From positions 1 through 37,998 of the forward strand of contig JAJPHX010000032.1 in the NCBI GenBank assembly GCA_021325075.1: a stretch of DNA of 37,998 nt. Reading direction: 5' to 3'. The translations under genes and the position numbers were made by a program. Under the pieces are notes generated by a model. It was not told the DNA's origin. It saw only the letters and a list, made by a program, of their open reading frames with translations, and made no database searches. Source of the DNA: Nitrososphaeraceae archaeon (GTDB lineage Archaea > Thermoproteota > Nitrososphaeria > Nitrososphaerales > Nitrososphaeraceae). Numbering within the stretch: the stretch's first letter is position 1; each line of letters begins with the position of its first letter. Of this stretch, positions 22,639-31,375 are shown piece by piece.

Positions 22639-23976
22639 TTAGGAAAAGAGTATTTCAAGCGTGTTTGCGTTCATCGGGTTCCTACCAGCCTTTCTTCCTA
22701 ACAGTTGATCGTTATCAAGGTACCAGTGCTGTGAGTCCGGGAAGAGCGGCAGGTGTAATTCTTGCTTAGTGGCGGTATCGACAAACCCAGCTATCATGGT
22801 GTCGTTATAAGTTCTGACCATTTTATGCGCGGCCGTCGAGGCAATTACGTTAAAGTCATCAAGAGTGCTATTTGCCATCAGCGCCGAAATATTTTCCAAT
22901 TCATGACTTGCGTTTGCATTGTTCATCAGCACCTTTCTTTCTGCATCTAGCCACTTTCCATCAAACCTGAGCGTCAGAAGTGTCACGGCGGCCTGCTGGA
23001 ATGTTGAATCAAAGTTCTTGTCAAGTGACTCGACTCCCACTATAAAGCCGTTCCATATTCCCGAGTCGTCTGAAGTGTAGTTTCGCGTAAAGACCATCGC
23101 TCTGCCGTCGACTTGTTTGCCATCAGAATAAAAGCTGTATTTTATGTCGTAGGCAGGCGTCAATGATAAATTGGTGGAATTGTCGCCCATCATTAGAGCA
23201 TATGTAGAGGCTGCGGATTCCACCGTGTATGAGCGCAGGTTTTTCCGCAGAACAGGCATGATCTCACTTGTAAAATACTGTTCTGGAGTTTTGGCAGCGG
23301 AGATCATTACAGGGGCGTTTCCAAACGATAGCTCCCTTACCTTGTCTGCAGACACTAGGCCAGAGCATAGCTGGATAGACTTACAGAGCGAATCATCTGG
23401 AAGCAAGTGAATAGGCATTAGCGGCTGGAAAACGTATACAAGCGTATGATCGCTTCCCCTTGCAAAAAATACAAAGCCGGTCATTGACTTGTACGGTCGT
23501 ATTATCTGCATGTCGGCACTCCAGTTTTCAGGTATAAAGGCAGTCGCAGCTTTTTCCTTGCCATCAGTCCACTTGACATAATGGCTTTCTTCATTGCCTG
23601 TATCCGGCACTATCCTGCCGGAATATGTCGTGTCATTTATGAGCATCTTGTAGCTATAAGTTACCTCAGTCGAGTTTGTTTCGATTATAAACTTGGATGG
23701 CCTGTCTATATTTTTAGTAAGCTTTAACACCACTTTGCCAGATTCAACTGTCGCATTCCACCAGTCAGAGGCAATCACGCTTTGTACAGGCGATGATGAA
23801 GTAAGCTCTAGCTCGCCTTGTGTGGCAGAGGCTGTCCAGTTTGATGGCAACATCATTACCGTTCTCTGTCCCACTTGAGCTGTTGAAAATTTTGGCTCTG
23901 GCTGCTGTTGTTCTTGGGCATACACAGGGCAGAACAGCAGAAGAAGCGCCAAAGCTATCCAGCTATAACGGATCAC
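22639..23976 (-). CDS. Exported hypothetical protein with signal peptide
   Basis: A 445-residue protein with a classical Sec signal peptide (MIRYSWIALALLLLFCPVYAQ, cleavage likely after VYA) and no further membrane span, so it is predicted to be secreted or held at the cell surface. The mature part is beta-rich with many N-x-S/T sequons (e.g. NST, NDT, NTS, NLS), consistent with archaeal N-glycosylation. Blocks such as TAFIPENWSADMQ and TVMMLPSNWTASATQ look like an internal repeat of a PxNW element. No enzyme motif is visible. The start is GTG at 23976, about 30 bases from a TATA element (24006-24018, minus). It is divergent from a membrane-tethered regulator. Confidence 0.75.
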   Translation of the reverse strand: MIRYSWIALALLLLFCPVYAQEQQQPEPKFSTAQVGQRTVMMLPSNWTASATQGELELTSSSPVQSVIASDWWNATVESGKVVLKLTKNIDRPSKFIIETNSTEVTYSYKMLINDTTYSGRIVPDTGNEESHYVKWTDGKEKAATAFIPENWSADMQIIRPYKSMTGFVFFARGSDHTLVYVFQPLMPIHLLPDDSLCKSIQLCSGLVSADKVRELSFGNAPVMISAAKTPEQYFTSEIMPVLRKNLRSYTVESAASTYALMMGDNSTNLSLTPAYDIKYSFYSDGKQVDGRAMVFTRNYTSDDSGIWNGFIVGVESLDKNFDSTFQQAAVTLLTLRFDGKWLDAERKVLMNNANASHELENISALMANSTLDDFNVIASTAAHKMVRTYNDTMIAGFVDTATKQELHLPLFPDSQHWYLDNDQLLGRKAGRNPMNANTLEILFS

Positions 23977-24066
23977 ACCGGCGATCTAGCTTGCACAGCA
24001 ATTGCATTTAACAATTAACTCCGGTAAATCTTCGCGATCACTCTTCTACGAACACGTTTCGAAATT

Positions 24067-24077
24067 GATAAAAAATT
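24067..24077 (+). promoter_or_regulatory. TATA box for the membrane-tethered winged-helix gene
   Basis: gataaaaaatt lies 20-30 bases before the TTG start at 24097, supporting that start codon and a leaderless transcript. Confidence 0.45.
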
Positions 24078-24096
24078 TCATTGGCTATGGGGATCG

Positions 24097-24780
24097 TTGA
24101 CAGGCGAGACCCAGCTGCGTGCCAGAAGGACCAGGATAAAGATCCTTCGTGCAATAGCCGACAGAAATGGCGTTGCAGGCTTCTCAGACATCAAAGTTTC
24201 AACAGGGCTCTCTACAGGCTCTATTTACTACCACCTTGAGCGCATGGGCAATTACGTTACCAAGGATTCAAAACACTACATGATAACAGAAGAGGGGCTG
24301 CAGCTCTTACGCACAGTCGATCAAAAATATGCAGCAGTTTCCTCGCCGAGAAAGGAGGAAGAGCGTGCTCAGGCACCTTCTGAAGACTTTGGTGATGAAG
24401 AGACAGTCAGGCAGACCCGGCAATGGAACGTACGCCAGTATGTGTTCTTGGGCATTTTGGGATCAGTCGTTGTCTTTGCTGCAGTAGGCATTATTACAAG
24501 CTGGCAGGCGATGTACGTCTTTGCTGGCATGAGTGCGGGTCTTGTAACAACAATTGCAATAGGAGCAATGCTTTCAACATCGCTTTTTATGCTAAAGAGA
24601 TCGCATCCTATTATAGGATACAGGGGGACAATGCTTTCAGTGTCAGTGCTTACAGTCCTGCTTGTCAGTATACTCTTGGTTTCTGGCGTTGAATACACAG
24701 GCGCGATTTCCAACCAGCCTTATGACAACTCGATGGATGCGCTCCTGTCGTCATACTCTATGCACTGGCAGGTCAGGTAG
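24097..24780 (+). CDS. Membrane-anchored winged-helix regulator
   Basis: A 227-residue protein with an N-terminal winged helix (residues 8-70: RTRIKILRAIADRNGVAGFSDI, then the recognition helix TGLSTGSIYYHLERM and a wing YVTKDSKHYMITEEG), an acidic linker (about 80-105), and three hydrophobic helices (about 113-135, 138-160 and 177-200). The HTH resembles ArsR/PadR-like archaeal regulators. Membrane anchoring suggests it senses envelope or lipid state, or a partner in the membrane. The start is TTG: no in-frame ATG lies nearby and the promoter position fits. It faces away from the exported protein gene and its 3' end overlaps the tfb gene by 30 bases. Confidence 0.75.
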   Translation: MTGETQLRARRTRIKILRAIADRNGVAGFSDIKVSTGLSTGSIYYHLERMGNYVTKDSKHYMITEEGLQLLRTVDQKYAAVSSPRKEEERAQAPSEDFGDEETVRQTRQWNVRQYVFLGILGSVVVFAAVGIITSWQAMYVFAGMSAGLVTTIAIGAMLSTSLFMLKRSHPIIGYRGTMLSVSVLTVLLVSILLVSGVEYTGAISNQPYDNSMDALLSSYSMHWQVR

Positions 24781-25854
24781 GCTGTTTGGCACCTGCCTGC
24801 TTGCAAGAAACAACCCCTTCACGTTTTTGCTTTCATTGTGAACGTTTGACACTGCAGTTTGAGGACGGGCTAGCTTATCATCTCCTGCTTCTGAAAAGAA
24901 CGCCTGGCTTTTCTCCATGGACTTGGAAAGTATTTGTGAGCTGCCTTCCTTTACAAGCTGTATTATCTCAAGGCATCTTTTTCTTACAGTGACCGTGCTG
25001 ACATCTGCGGCAATAGCTATCCTCAGTTGTGTAGTGTATTCGCTGGTTTCTATGGTCGCGAGGTAGAGTGCCGCGGCTGCAAGCGACACAGGGTTCTTGC
25101 CTGAGAGCAGAGCATTGTCTCCCACAAGGGCAAGAATTTCAAGCGCTTTTCTTACGGTCTTCTCAGATAGGTTGGCCTTGTCGGCAATCCGCGATATGCT
25201 GTTTGAAGGCACCGGGAGCGGTACATGTATCTTCATTTCGCGGAGCAAGAACTTGTAATAGTATGCGATGTTTTTCCTGTCAGCGTTGCCTATTACTTCC
25301 TGTATTTCATGTATTGAGCGTGGAGTGCCCGTGTCTTTGCACGCAATGTATATCGTGGCGGCGACAATCCCGGTTATCGACCTGCCCTTGATGAGTCCCT
25401 TCTCTAGCGCTTTTCTGTAAATATAAGCGGCGCGCTCTGCCACTGGCGTGCCGATGCCGAGGATCTCGGTTATCCTACGGATCTCGCGCATGGCCTTGTT
25501 GAGATTCTTTGTCTTTGAGTTATTCGACACGGTAATCTTGTTTAGCCTCCTGAGCCTTTCAATCTCCGAATATCCCTGAATGTGTTTGCCATTTGCGTCA
25601 ATATTCTTGTTATCGATAAAGCTTGAAAGCCCCATGTCATACATCATGAGAGACGCAGGTTCGCCTGTCCGATAGCGCTTGTCCATTTCTTCAAGTGTAA
25701 AGGCGCGTCGCTCCGCCGCCTGCTCCAAGTTGTCGCGTGCGACAATGCCGCAGCTGCAGCACACCTCTTCACCAGTGTCCGGGTCGCTGACGAGCTGGCC
25801 GCTACAAACACTGCACAGGACAAGGTTGTTGTCGATCTCGTTCCTTGCTAACAT
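24751..25854 (-). CDS. tfb: Transcription initiation factor TFB
   Basis: A TFIIB homologue that recruits RNA polymerase to TBP-bound promoters. An N-terminal zinc ribbon is present (CSVCSGQLV and CCSCGIV), followed by the B-reader/linker region and two cyclin-like repeats (about 110-200 and 210-300; RSITGIVAATIYIACK and NPVSLAAAALYLATI are the diagnostic helices). A roughly 60-residue Ser/Asn/Val-rich tail beyond the second repeat is unusual. I placed the start at ATG 25854 rather than TTG 25869 because the TATA element at 25876-25885 would start the mRNA at about 25855. Archaea of this group often encode several TFBs, so this may be one paralogue among several. The 3' end overlaps the convergent regulator gene by 30 bases. 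Confidence 0.92.
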   Translation of the reverse strand: MLARNEIDNNLVLCSVCSGQLVSDPDTGEEVCCSCGIVARDNLEQAAERRAFTLEEMDKRYRTGEPASLMMYDMGLSSFIDNKNIDANGKHIQGYSEIERLRRLNKITVSNNSKTKNLNKAMREIRRITEILGIGTPVAERAAYIYRKALEKGLIKGRSITGIVAATIYIACKDTGTPRSIHEIQEVIGNADRKNIAYYYKFLLREMKIHVPLPVPSNSISRIADKANLSEKTVRKALEILALVGDNALLSGKNPVSLAAAALYLATIETSEYTTQLRIAIAADVSTVTVRKRCLEIIQLVKEGSSQILSKSMEKSQAFFSEAGDDKLARPQTAVSNVHNESKNVKGLFLASRQVPNSLPDLPVHRV

Positions 25855-25875
25855 AGGGACAGACAGCAATAGGTG

Positions 25876-25885
25876 ATTTTAAAGG
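25876..25885 (-). promoter_or_regulatory. tfb TATA box
   Basis: Minus-strand CCTTTAAAAT, about 25 bases before ATG 25854. It decides between two candidate starts. The 113 bases between it and cofH hold nothing I can recognise. Confidence 0.5.
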
Positions 25886-25998
25886 CGTGTGCAAAAGGAC
25901 TTTAGAAAGATCAAGGGTAGCAAAATACAGTTAGAGAGAAACGATTTGTTATTATGGAATTTTGTACAGTATAGGTCTTGTATTGGGCTTAAATACGG

Positions 25999-27249
25999 CT
26001 AGTTATTGGAGTCCCTGTACCTGAATTTGTCCAGCTTGATTAGCTGATGGTATGATCCAAACTGGGAAGAGTCTGCGCTATCAAGTGCTGAATCTTCGCC
26101 ATCATCATTGCTATACACTTTTATTGTTTTGTAAGTGGTAGAGCGCTGTACAGGTATCCTGCTGGCGGCTCTTATCAGGTGCCTGATCTCTTTTGGCCGC
26201 ATCAGCTGTCCGTGCTGTGCGCCTGCCGCAGTCGAGATGCTCTCGTTTATCAGCGTGCCTCCAAAGTCGTTTGCGCCGGCTCCAAGCAGCAACTGCGACA
26301 TCCTTGCCCCCTCTTTGACCCAGGACACTTGGATGTTCGGGATATGGTTGTTGAGCATTATCCTTGCCACCGCGTGCATCTTTACTACTTCGTTTCCGTC
26401 TGCCCCGGCCCTTATGTTTGGTACAGTTTGGTGGCTGTACATCGGAGCCTCGGTGTGCACAAAGCTGAGCGGCACAAATTCCGTAAAGCCATGGGTCTCT
26501 TTCTGGATCTCGCGCAGTAGGGAAATGTGATCAGCCTTGTGGCGCGACGTTTCGACGTGCCCGTACATGATTGTCGAAGTTGTCGGTATGCCAAGGGCAT
26601 GAGCCTGCCGGATTATGCTTGTCCAGTCCTTTACTGAAATCCTCCCCGGTGATATCGTATCGCGAAGATTCTGTTCAAGGATTTCTGCGGCAGTCCCCGG
26701 AAGACTTCCGATGCCGGCTTCCTTTAGCATCTTTAGGTATTCTTCTGTAGAGGTTTCGGACCTAACTGCTCCGTACATCACTTCTTCCGGCGAGAAGGCG
26801 TGGATATGTATGCCTGGCAGCTCTTTCTTGACTGCCTTGCAAATGTCAACATAGAGGTGGCCGTCCATTTTTGGAGGCAGGCCGGCCTGTATGCATATTT
26901 CTGTAGCCCCAAGGCTCGCAGCTTCTTTAGCCCTTCTTAGAACCTCTTCAGGAGGCAGGAAATAGCCTTCCTCTTCCCGAAAGTCCCTGCTAAAAGCGCA
27001 AAAACCGCACTGCTTGATGCAGACGTTTGTAAAGTTGATGTTCCGGTTGACGACGTAGGTTACATTGTCGCCCACAGTCTTTCTGCGAAGCTCGTCTGCA
27101 ACTGTGACAACCAAGTTCATCTCCAGCCCGTTGCAGTCAAACAGCTCCACTGCCTCGTCTGCAGAGATATCCTTGCCGCTCAGCGCCCTGTCAAGAGCTG
27201 ATGCGACTACAGGGTCTGCCCTCTTGAATAGAGAGTCAATCATTGGCAT
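25999..27249 (-). CDS. cofH: FO synthase subunit 2 (CofH)
   Basis: A 416-residue radical-SAM enzyme that couples tyrosine-derived fragment to 5-amino-6-ribitylaminouracil in the synthesis of FO, the deazaflavin chromophore of coenzyme F420. The cluster motif is C77-x3-C81-x2-C84 (NVCIKQCGFCAFSR). Supporting segments are TEICIQAGLPPK, IHAFSPEEV, SLPGTAAEIL and GANDFGGTLI, all typical of the CofH/MqnC family. The pairing with cofG separates it from MqnC/MqnE. The start at 27249 overlaps the cofG stop by 14 bases (8 if residue 3 is used). Confidence 0.94.
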   Translation of the reverse strand: MPMIDSLFKRADPVVASALDRALSGKDISADEAVELFDCNGLEMNLVVTVADELRRKTVGDNVTYVVNRNINFTNVCIKQCGFCAFSRDFREEEGYFLPPEEVLRRAKEAASLGATEICIQAGLPPKMDGHLYVDICKAVKKELPGIHIHAFSPEEVMYGAVRSETSTEEYLKMLKEAGIGSLPGTAAEILEQNLRDTISPGRISVKDWTSIIRQAHALGIPTTSTIMYGHVETSRHKADHISLLREIQKETHGFTEFVPLSFVHTEAPMYSHQTVPNIRAGADGNEVVKMHAVARIMLNNHIPNIQVSWVKEGARMSQLLLGAGANDFGGTLINESISTAAGAQHGQLMRPKEIRHLIRAASRIPVQRSTTYKTIKVYSNDDGEDSALDSADSSQFGSYHQLIKLDKFRYRDSNN

Positions 27250-28411
27250 AGTCCTCCCTTACCAGCCCGGAATCGTCAGATATCAAGCCTGCGTACTGCA
27301 TCAGCCGGTCCGATGTAATAAATCCACCTTTGAGAAATTCAGGGTATATCGGCAGGCGCGCCCGAAGCCTGCGACCTCTTCCTTCAGTAACCTGCTTTAC
27401 GGATTTGATTGAGGGCCAAGGGAATTCTGGGTTGACGTGGTCGATTGTGACTGGCGAAATGCCACCCCAGTCGTTGATGCCGGCATCGAGGTATCTGCCA
27501 AAAGTGTCAGGGTTCAGGTTTGGCGGGACCTGGATGTTCATGTCAGGCATGATTATTCTTGCCATCGCCACGGCACGCCGGAAATATTCAGACTGCGCAG
27601 GCGGCTCCTGTGCCATGCCTGTGTCCGGCTTGGGGGCAAAATTCTGAATTATCACTTCCTGTATGTGGCCATATTTTTCATGCAATTGCCTGATTGCAAA
27701 AAGCGAGTCTACAAGCTCGTCAGGTGTCTCTCCGATGCCTACAAGTATGCCGGTAGTCATCGGCATCCTGAGCTCTCCGGCGCTTTCAAGCGTTTTTATC
27801 CTCACCTTTGGGTTCTTGCTGGGCGCGTCTTCATGCGGCATGCCTTTTTCCGTCAGCCGCTCGCTAATGGTTTCAAGCATAACTCCAAGGCTCACGTTTG
27901 TGTCCTTGAGCATCGCCATTTCTTTTTTGGTCAAGCTGCCGGCATTGGTATGCGGGAGGAGCCCGGTTTTCGAAAGCACGAGCTCGCTCATTTCCTGTAT
28001 GTATTCAACCGTTGACGAGTGACCGAATTTGTGAAGCCATGACCGGGCCTGCTCATATTTTTGCTCAGGCCTCTCGCCTGTTACAAAGAGCGCTTCTGTG
28101 CATCGGAATTTCTTGCCTGCTTCAGCTATTGCCAGAACCTGCCGTGGATCCATCATTGAAAGGAGTGCGTCGCCAGGTTCTTTTTTGTAGGTGCAATAAG
28201 TGCACGTGTCCCGGCAGAGATTTACAAGGTTGATGAACACCTTTCTGGAATATGTGATAATATCAGGCCTTGTCCTGTCCCGTATTCTTCCGGCTGTTGC
28301 AACCAGTGAGTCTGTGGCACACTCTGCCATCAACCATATGGCTTCCTCTCTGCTCACCGGCTTTTCAATAGCCCGGTTAAGGATCTCGACGAGCGCAGGG
28401 TTGGCAAGCAA
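27236..28411 (-). CDS. cofG: FO synthase subunit 1 (CofG)
   Basis: A 391-residue radical-SAM enzyme catalysing ring closure to 7,8-didemethyl-8-hydroxy-5-deazariboflavin. The cluster motif is C66-x3-C70-x2-C73 (NLCRDTCTYCTYKK), followed by FVTGERPEQKY, PHTNAGSLTK, GILVGIGETPDE and VIIQNFAPKPDT, all characteristic of CofG. The N-terminus uses TTG at 28411; a stop lies eight codons upstream and a TATA element (28436-28445) fits this start. It is first of the cofG-cofH pair. In ammonia-oxidising archaea F420 serves oxidoreductases of the luciferase-like and related families; none of those is in this window. Confidence 0.94.
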   Translation of the reverse strand: MLANPALVEILNRAIEKPVSREEAIWLMAECATDSLVATAGRIRDRTRPDIITYSRKVFINLVNLCRDTCTYCTYKKEPGDALLSMMDPRQVLAIAEAGKKFRCTEALFVTGERPEQKYEQARSWLHKFGHSSTVEYIQEMSELVLSKTGLLPHTNAGSLTKKEMAMLKDTNVSLGVMLETISERLTEKGMPHEDAPSKNPKVRIKTLESAGELRMPMTTGILVGIGETPDELVDSLFAIRQLHEKYGHIQEVIIQNFAPKPDTGMAQEPPAQSEYFRRAVAMARIIMPDMNIQVPPNLNPDTFGRYLDAGINDWGGISPVTIDHVNPEFPWPSIKSVKQVTEGRGRRLRARLPIYPEFLKGGFITSDRLMQYAGLISDDSGLVREDYAND

Positions 28412-28435
28412 GTATGATAGAAGAGCTACCCATCA

Positions 28436-28445
28436 CTAATAAACG
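28436..28445 (-). promoter_or_regulatory. cofG TATA box
   Basis: Minus-strand CGTTTATTAG lies 25 bases before the TTG start of cofG, supporting that start and an independent cofGH transcript. Confidence 0.5.
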
Positions 28446-28456
28446 ATTTTACCGCG

Positions 28457-29674
28457 CTATGGTGACTCTTGCTGGTTTGGGCGCGCCCCGAGCACGACGT
28501 TTATTTGCTGTTCCTTCCCGTCGCGCAGCACTGTCAACTGCAAGTTATCTCCCACTGACTTTTCTCTTTGGAGGTATACCAGTATGTCGTCGATCTTCCT
28601 CACTACTTTGCCGTCGATCTGGGTTATCACGTCGCCTCCAAGCTGTATAGGCCTGCCGTCGATGGTCGCTTCTCTGCTGCCGCCATGGATGCCAGCCTTG
28701 GCTGCAGGGCTTCCCGCAACCACGTCAACTACCAGAAATCCACGCGGCTCCTTCAGACCAAGAGCATCAGCTATCCCCGGAGTCATGTCTGTTCCAGACA
28801 CCCCAAGCCATGGATGCTTGAATGAGCCCGTTGTGACAAGCGATGGCACGACCTTGGTTATCGTGTTCGAAGGAATCGCAAAGCCGACCCCGGCAAACTG
28901 GCCTGTTGTAGAAAAGATAGCAGAATTGATGCCTATCACCTCGCCCCTCATATTGAGCAGAGGACCCCCGGAGTTGCCCGGGTTGATCGGCGCATCAGTC
29001 TGTATGACGTCAGGAATAGAGAAGGAACCGGCCTGCTGCGACGGTATGAGCCTGCCAAGCCCGCTGATTATGCCGGCAGTCATCGAGCCGGAAAGCCCAA
29101 AGGGGTTTCCAATCGCCGCCACCTGCTCGCCGACTCTTTCCGCGGACGAATTTGCCAGTGGCAGGGGAGCCAGTTTGTCTTTTGGCGCGTCTGCAACATA
29201 GAGGACTGCAAGGTCGGTGAACGGGTCGGAGCCTATCAAAGTTGCCCTATAGACGGTGCCGTCAAGAAACGTCACATCCAGCCTATCACTTGAGCCTCCA
29301 CTGACCACATGATAGTTGGTGATGATGTGGCCGTTGTTGTCATAGACAAAACCGGATCCCAGACGCGAGTCGGCAGGATTTGACTGAACGTTGTCGGTGA
29401 TCTGCACCACCGATTTTTCGACGCGATCGAACAGATCTGGCAGGGTCAACTCGGAATTTGCAGCCTGGACAGTGTTTATCTCCCCTAGTTTGAAGGCGCT
29501 CTCGTCCACGCCATTCCTGCCATTATTGCCGTTATGCGTCAGATCGTTTATCAGCGGCACTTTGTTGCCAATATCGCGAAGGTCGTTAAATTGTGAGTAA
29601 ACAAAAAAGATTGCAACGGCAGCAATGATAATAGATGCTGCGAGTATAGCCTTGTTCAATGACACAACTACCAT
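28457..29674 (-). CDS. HtrA/DegP-type membrane-anchored serine protease with PDZ domain
   Basis: A 405-residue S1C protease. An N-terminal membrane anchor (about 8-26, AILAASIIIAAVAIFF) is followed by a low-complexity linker, the chymotrypsin-fold domain with catalytic H122 (TNYHVVSGG), D154 (DPFTDLAVLYV) and S235 (PINPGNSGGPLL), and one C-terminal PDZ domain (about 285-395, with HPWLGVSGTDM, GFLVVDVVAGSPAAKAG and GGDVITQIDGK). Predicted to act outside the cytoplasmic membrane in quality control of misfolded envelope proteins. All catalytic residues are present. It ends 46 bases before cofG, which has its own promoter; a winged-helix gene lies 54 bases upstream on the same strand and may regulate it. 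Confidence 0.93.
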   Translation of the reverse strand: MVVVSLNKAILAASIIIAAVAIFFVYSQFNDLRDIGNKVPLINDLTHNGNNGRNGVDESAFKLGEINTVQAANSELTLPDLFDRVEKSVVQITDNVQSNPADSRLGSGFVYDNNGHIITNYHVVSGGSSDRLDVTFLDGTVYRATLIGSDPFTDLAVLYVADAPKDKLAPLPLANSSAERVGEQVAAIGNPFGLSGSMTAGIISGLGRLIPSQQAGSFSIPDVIQTDAPINPGNSGGPLLNMRGEVIGINSAIFSTTGQFAGVGFAIPSNTITKVVPSLVTTGSFKHPWLGVSGTDMTPGIADALGLKEPRGFLVVDVVAGSPAAKAGIHGGSREATIDGRPIQLGGDVITQIDGKVVRKIDDILVYLQREKSVGDNLQLTVLRDGKEQQINVVLGARPNQQESP

Positions 29675-29728
29675 GAGCTCTTCTAATATGCTTTTACCTG
29701 ATGAAAAATTATAGCGTGTGCGCAGTTG

Positions 29729-30031
29729 TTACCTTGCAGCGACATACGGCGCACTGAACGGAAATTCTGGCTCTTCGAGGAATTCAACCAAGTGCGTGTA
29801 ATGCACCAGGAATTCTCTTCCCTTTTCTGTCGTCCGGTAGACTACTCCGTCGCCAGACACGTCCTGCGTCACAAGCTTCCTTTCTATCAGCTCGCTTAGG
29901 TACATATGCACCTGCTCGTAGCTCAGGTTCGCCCTGTACATGATGTGTGTCTTTTTTATTCCACTGGTTGCAAGCGCCAGCACGTCGCCCATGATCTGAA
30001 TTTTTCCCCTGTTGTTTTTGCGTTCCGACAT
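29729..30031 (-). CDS. Small winged-helix DNA-binding protein
   Basis: A 100-residue single-domain winged helix of the type common in archaea (HTH_45-like): NRGKIQIMGDVLALATSGIKKTHIMYRANLS (helices 1-2), YEQVHMYLSELIERKLV (recognition helix and link), then the wing (DGVVYRTTEKGREFL). There is no ligand domain. Likely a transcription regulator acting as a dimer; targets are unknown. It sits directly upstream of the HtrA-like protease on the same strand. Roughly 105 bases separate it from the glycosyltransferase stop and hold only A/T-rich promoter-like sequence. Confidence 0.85.
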   Translation of the reverse strand: MSERKNNRGKIQIMGDVLALATSGIKKTHIMYRANLSYEQVHMYLSELIERKLVTQDVSGDGVVYRTTEKGREFLVHYTHLVEFLEEPEFPFSAPYVAAR

Positions 30032-30136
30032 TTCTATCCATATAACAAGCTGGTAGGTAGATTAGGAGAATGGCGGAACTGTGCAAGTGGAACGGGCGTT
30101 CCACCGATTGTTATTGCAAAATATTTTTGTAAAATC

Positions 30137-31345
30137 TTAATGAATTGGGTGCTGGTTTTCGTTTACTGTGTATTGTCTGTCCCTCCAATTAACTGCTCCC
30201 TTCTTTTTTGCATCAGCAATAGCCGATAGAAAACCAAATGAGACAATGGCTCCGCTTATTGGTGCGGCAAGCGCATAGGCTGGGCTTTCAAATACGCCCT
30301 TGCTGCATTGTATGGCATTTCCAGCAATTATCAATGCAATGGCTGACAGCTCTGCTGCAACAAGAATTGGAAATGACAGGTTGCCGGCGAATGGTGAAAC
30401 GACCAAGTACGGAAGGAATGCAAAGGGCGCGAACAAGATAAAGAATACAGCAGTAGCCATCAGATATGCACCAGCCTTGTTCTGGTAGTAGAGAGGTATC
30501 ATGAGCCGGCGGAGGCCATGCCACAGTGTTGACAGGTCCCGCGCCCACACGGCCTGAATCTGCTTTTCTCCCCTCACCATTCTCATCCTGAACTTGCCTT
30601 CCTTGACCTTGCCCCCAAGCGCGCCGTCCTCAACAAGTTCGTGCCTTACGCCTTCATGTGTACCAATCGCCTCGTAGGTGATTTTTGTGATTATGAAAAA
30701 GCTGCCAAAAAAATATCCTGTCTTGACGTTCGGATCGTTGACGCGTAGCGGTGAAAAGCGCGTGTGCAGAAACGTTGCAAGAGCAGGCAGTGTTATTTTC
30801 GTCCAAAAGTCGTTGCATATGAGCCGGGGCACTGCAGTCAGAGCATCAAGACCTTGTGATACCACCTGCCCTACTGCCAGCGCCATTGCAGAAGCAGAAT
30901 GCTCAGAGTCGGCATCGGTAAACAGCAGAAGGTCGCCCTTTGCACGCAGGTACCCTTCGTGGCATGCCCAGTTCTTGCCTGCCCACCCTTCCGGTTTTGC
31001 TGCTGCGTCGACATGAATTACACGTGGGTCCTTAGAAGCATACTGCGCCATTATTTCGCCCGTTCTGTCAGTTGAAGAATCATTGATGGCAATTATCTCG
31101 AAATTTGGGTAATCCTGCGCAAGCAGGCTGTCAAGACAGCGCGAGATGTAGCGCTCCTCATTTCTTGCTGGCAGGATCACACTGACCTTTGGAAACTTGT
31201 TTGCGCTTGTGCGGTCAAATGCTTCAAGTCTTGGAGCAAGCCGAAAGGACTTGGTCATATAGGCAACAAAGTAGACCCATACGCCAGAGATGCCAACCAT
31301 TATTGCAGTCAGCACAAGATTGGCGACTGTAAATGCAAGCTCCAT
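30137..31345 (-). CDS. Membrane-associated family 2 glycosyltransferase
   Basis: A 402-residue GT-A glycosyltransferase. One N-terminal helix (about 8-28) precedes the catalytic domain: PKVSVILPARNEERYISR (52-69), IIAINDSSTDRT, the metal/sugar-nucleotide motif LFTDADSEHS with DAD at 144-146, and the acceptor-side EDGALGGKVK (ED motif) and later WARDLSTLWHGLRR (cf. the R/QxxRW region). Two or three C-terminal transmembrane helices follow (about 290-375). The pattern resembles enzymes that glycosylate lipids or carotenoids (CrtQ-like), but the acceptor is not deducible. It follows the SRPBCC gene by 30 bases. Confidence 0.88.
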   Translation of the reverse strand: MELAFTVANLVLTAIMVGISGVWVYFVAYMTKSFRLAPRLEAFDRTSANKFPKVSVILPARNEERYISRCLDSLLAQDYPNFEIIAINDSSTDRTGEIMAQYASKDPRVIHVDAAAKPEGWAGKNWACHEGYLRAKGDLLLFTDADSEHSASAMALAVGQVVSQGLDALTAVPRLICNDFWTKITLPALATFLHTRFSPLRVNDPNVKTGYFFGSFFIITKITYEAIGTHEGVRHELVEDGALGGKVKEGKFRMRMVRGEKQIQAVWARDLSTLWHGLRRLMIPLYYQNKAGAYLMATAVFFILFAPFAFLPYLVVSPFAGNLSFPILVAAELSAIALIIAGNAIQCSKGVFESPAYALAAPISGAIVSFGFLSAIADAKKKGAVNWRDRQYTVNENQHPIH

Positions 31346-31375
31346 CGCTGCGTTACCTAGAAAGGAATAGGCTAT

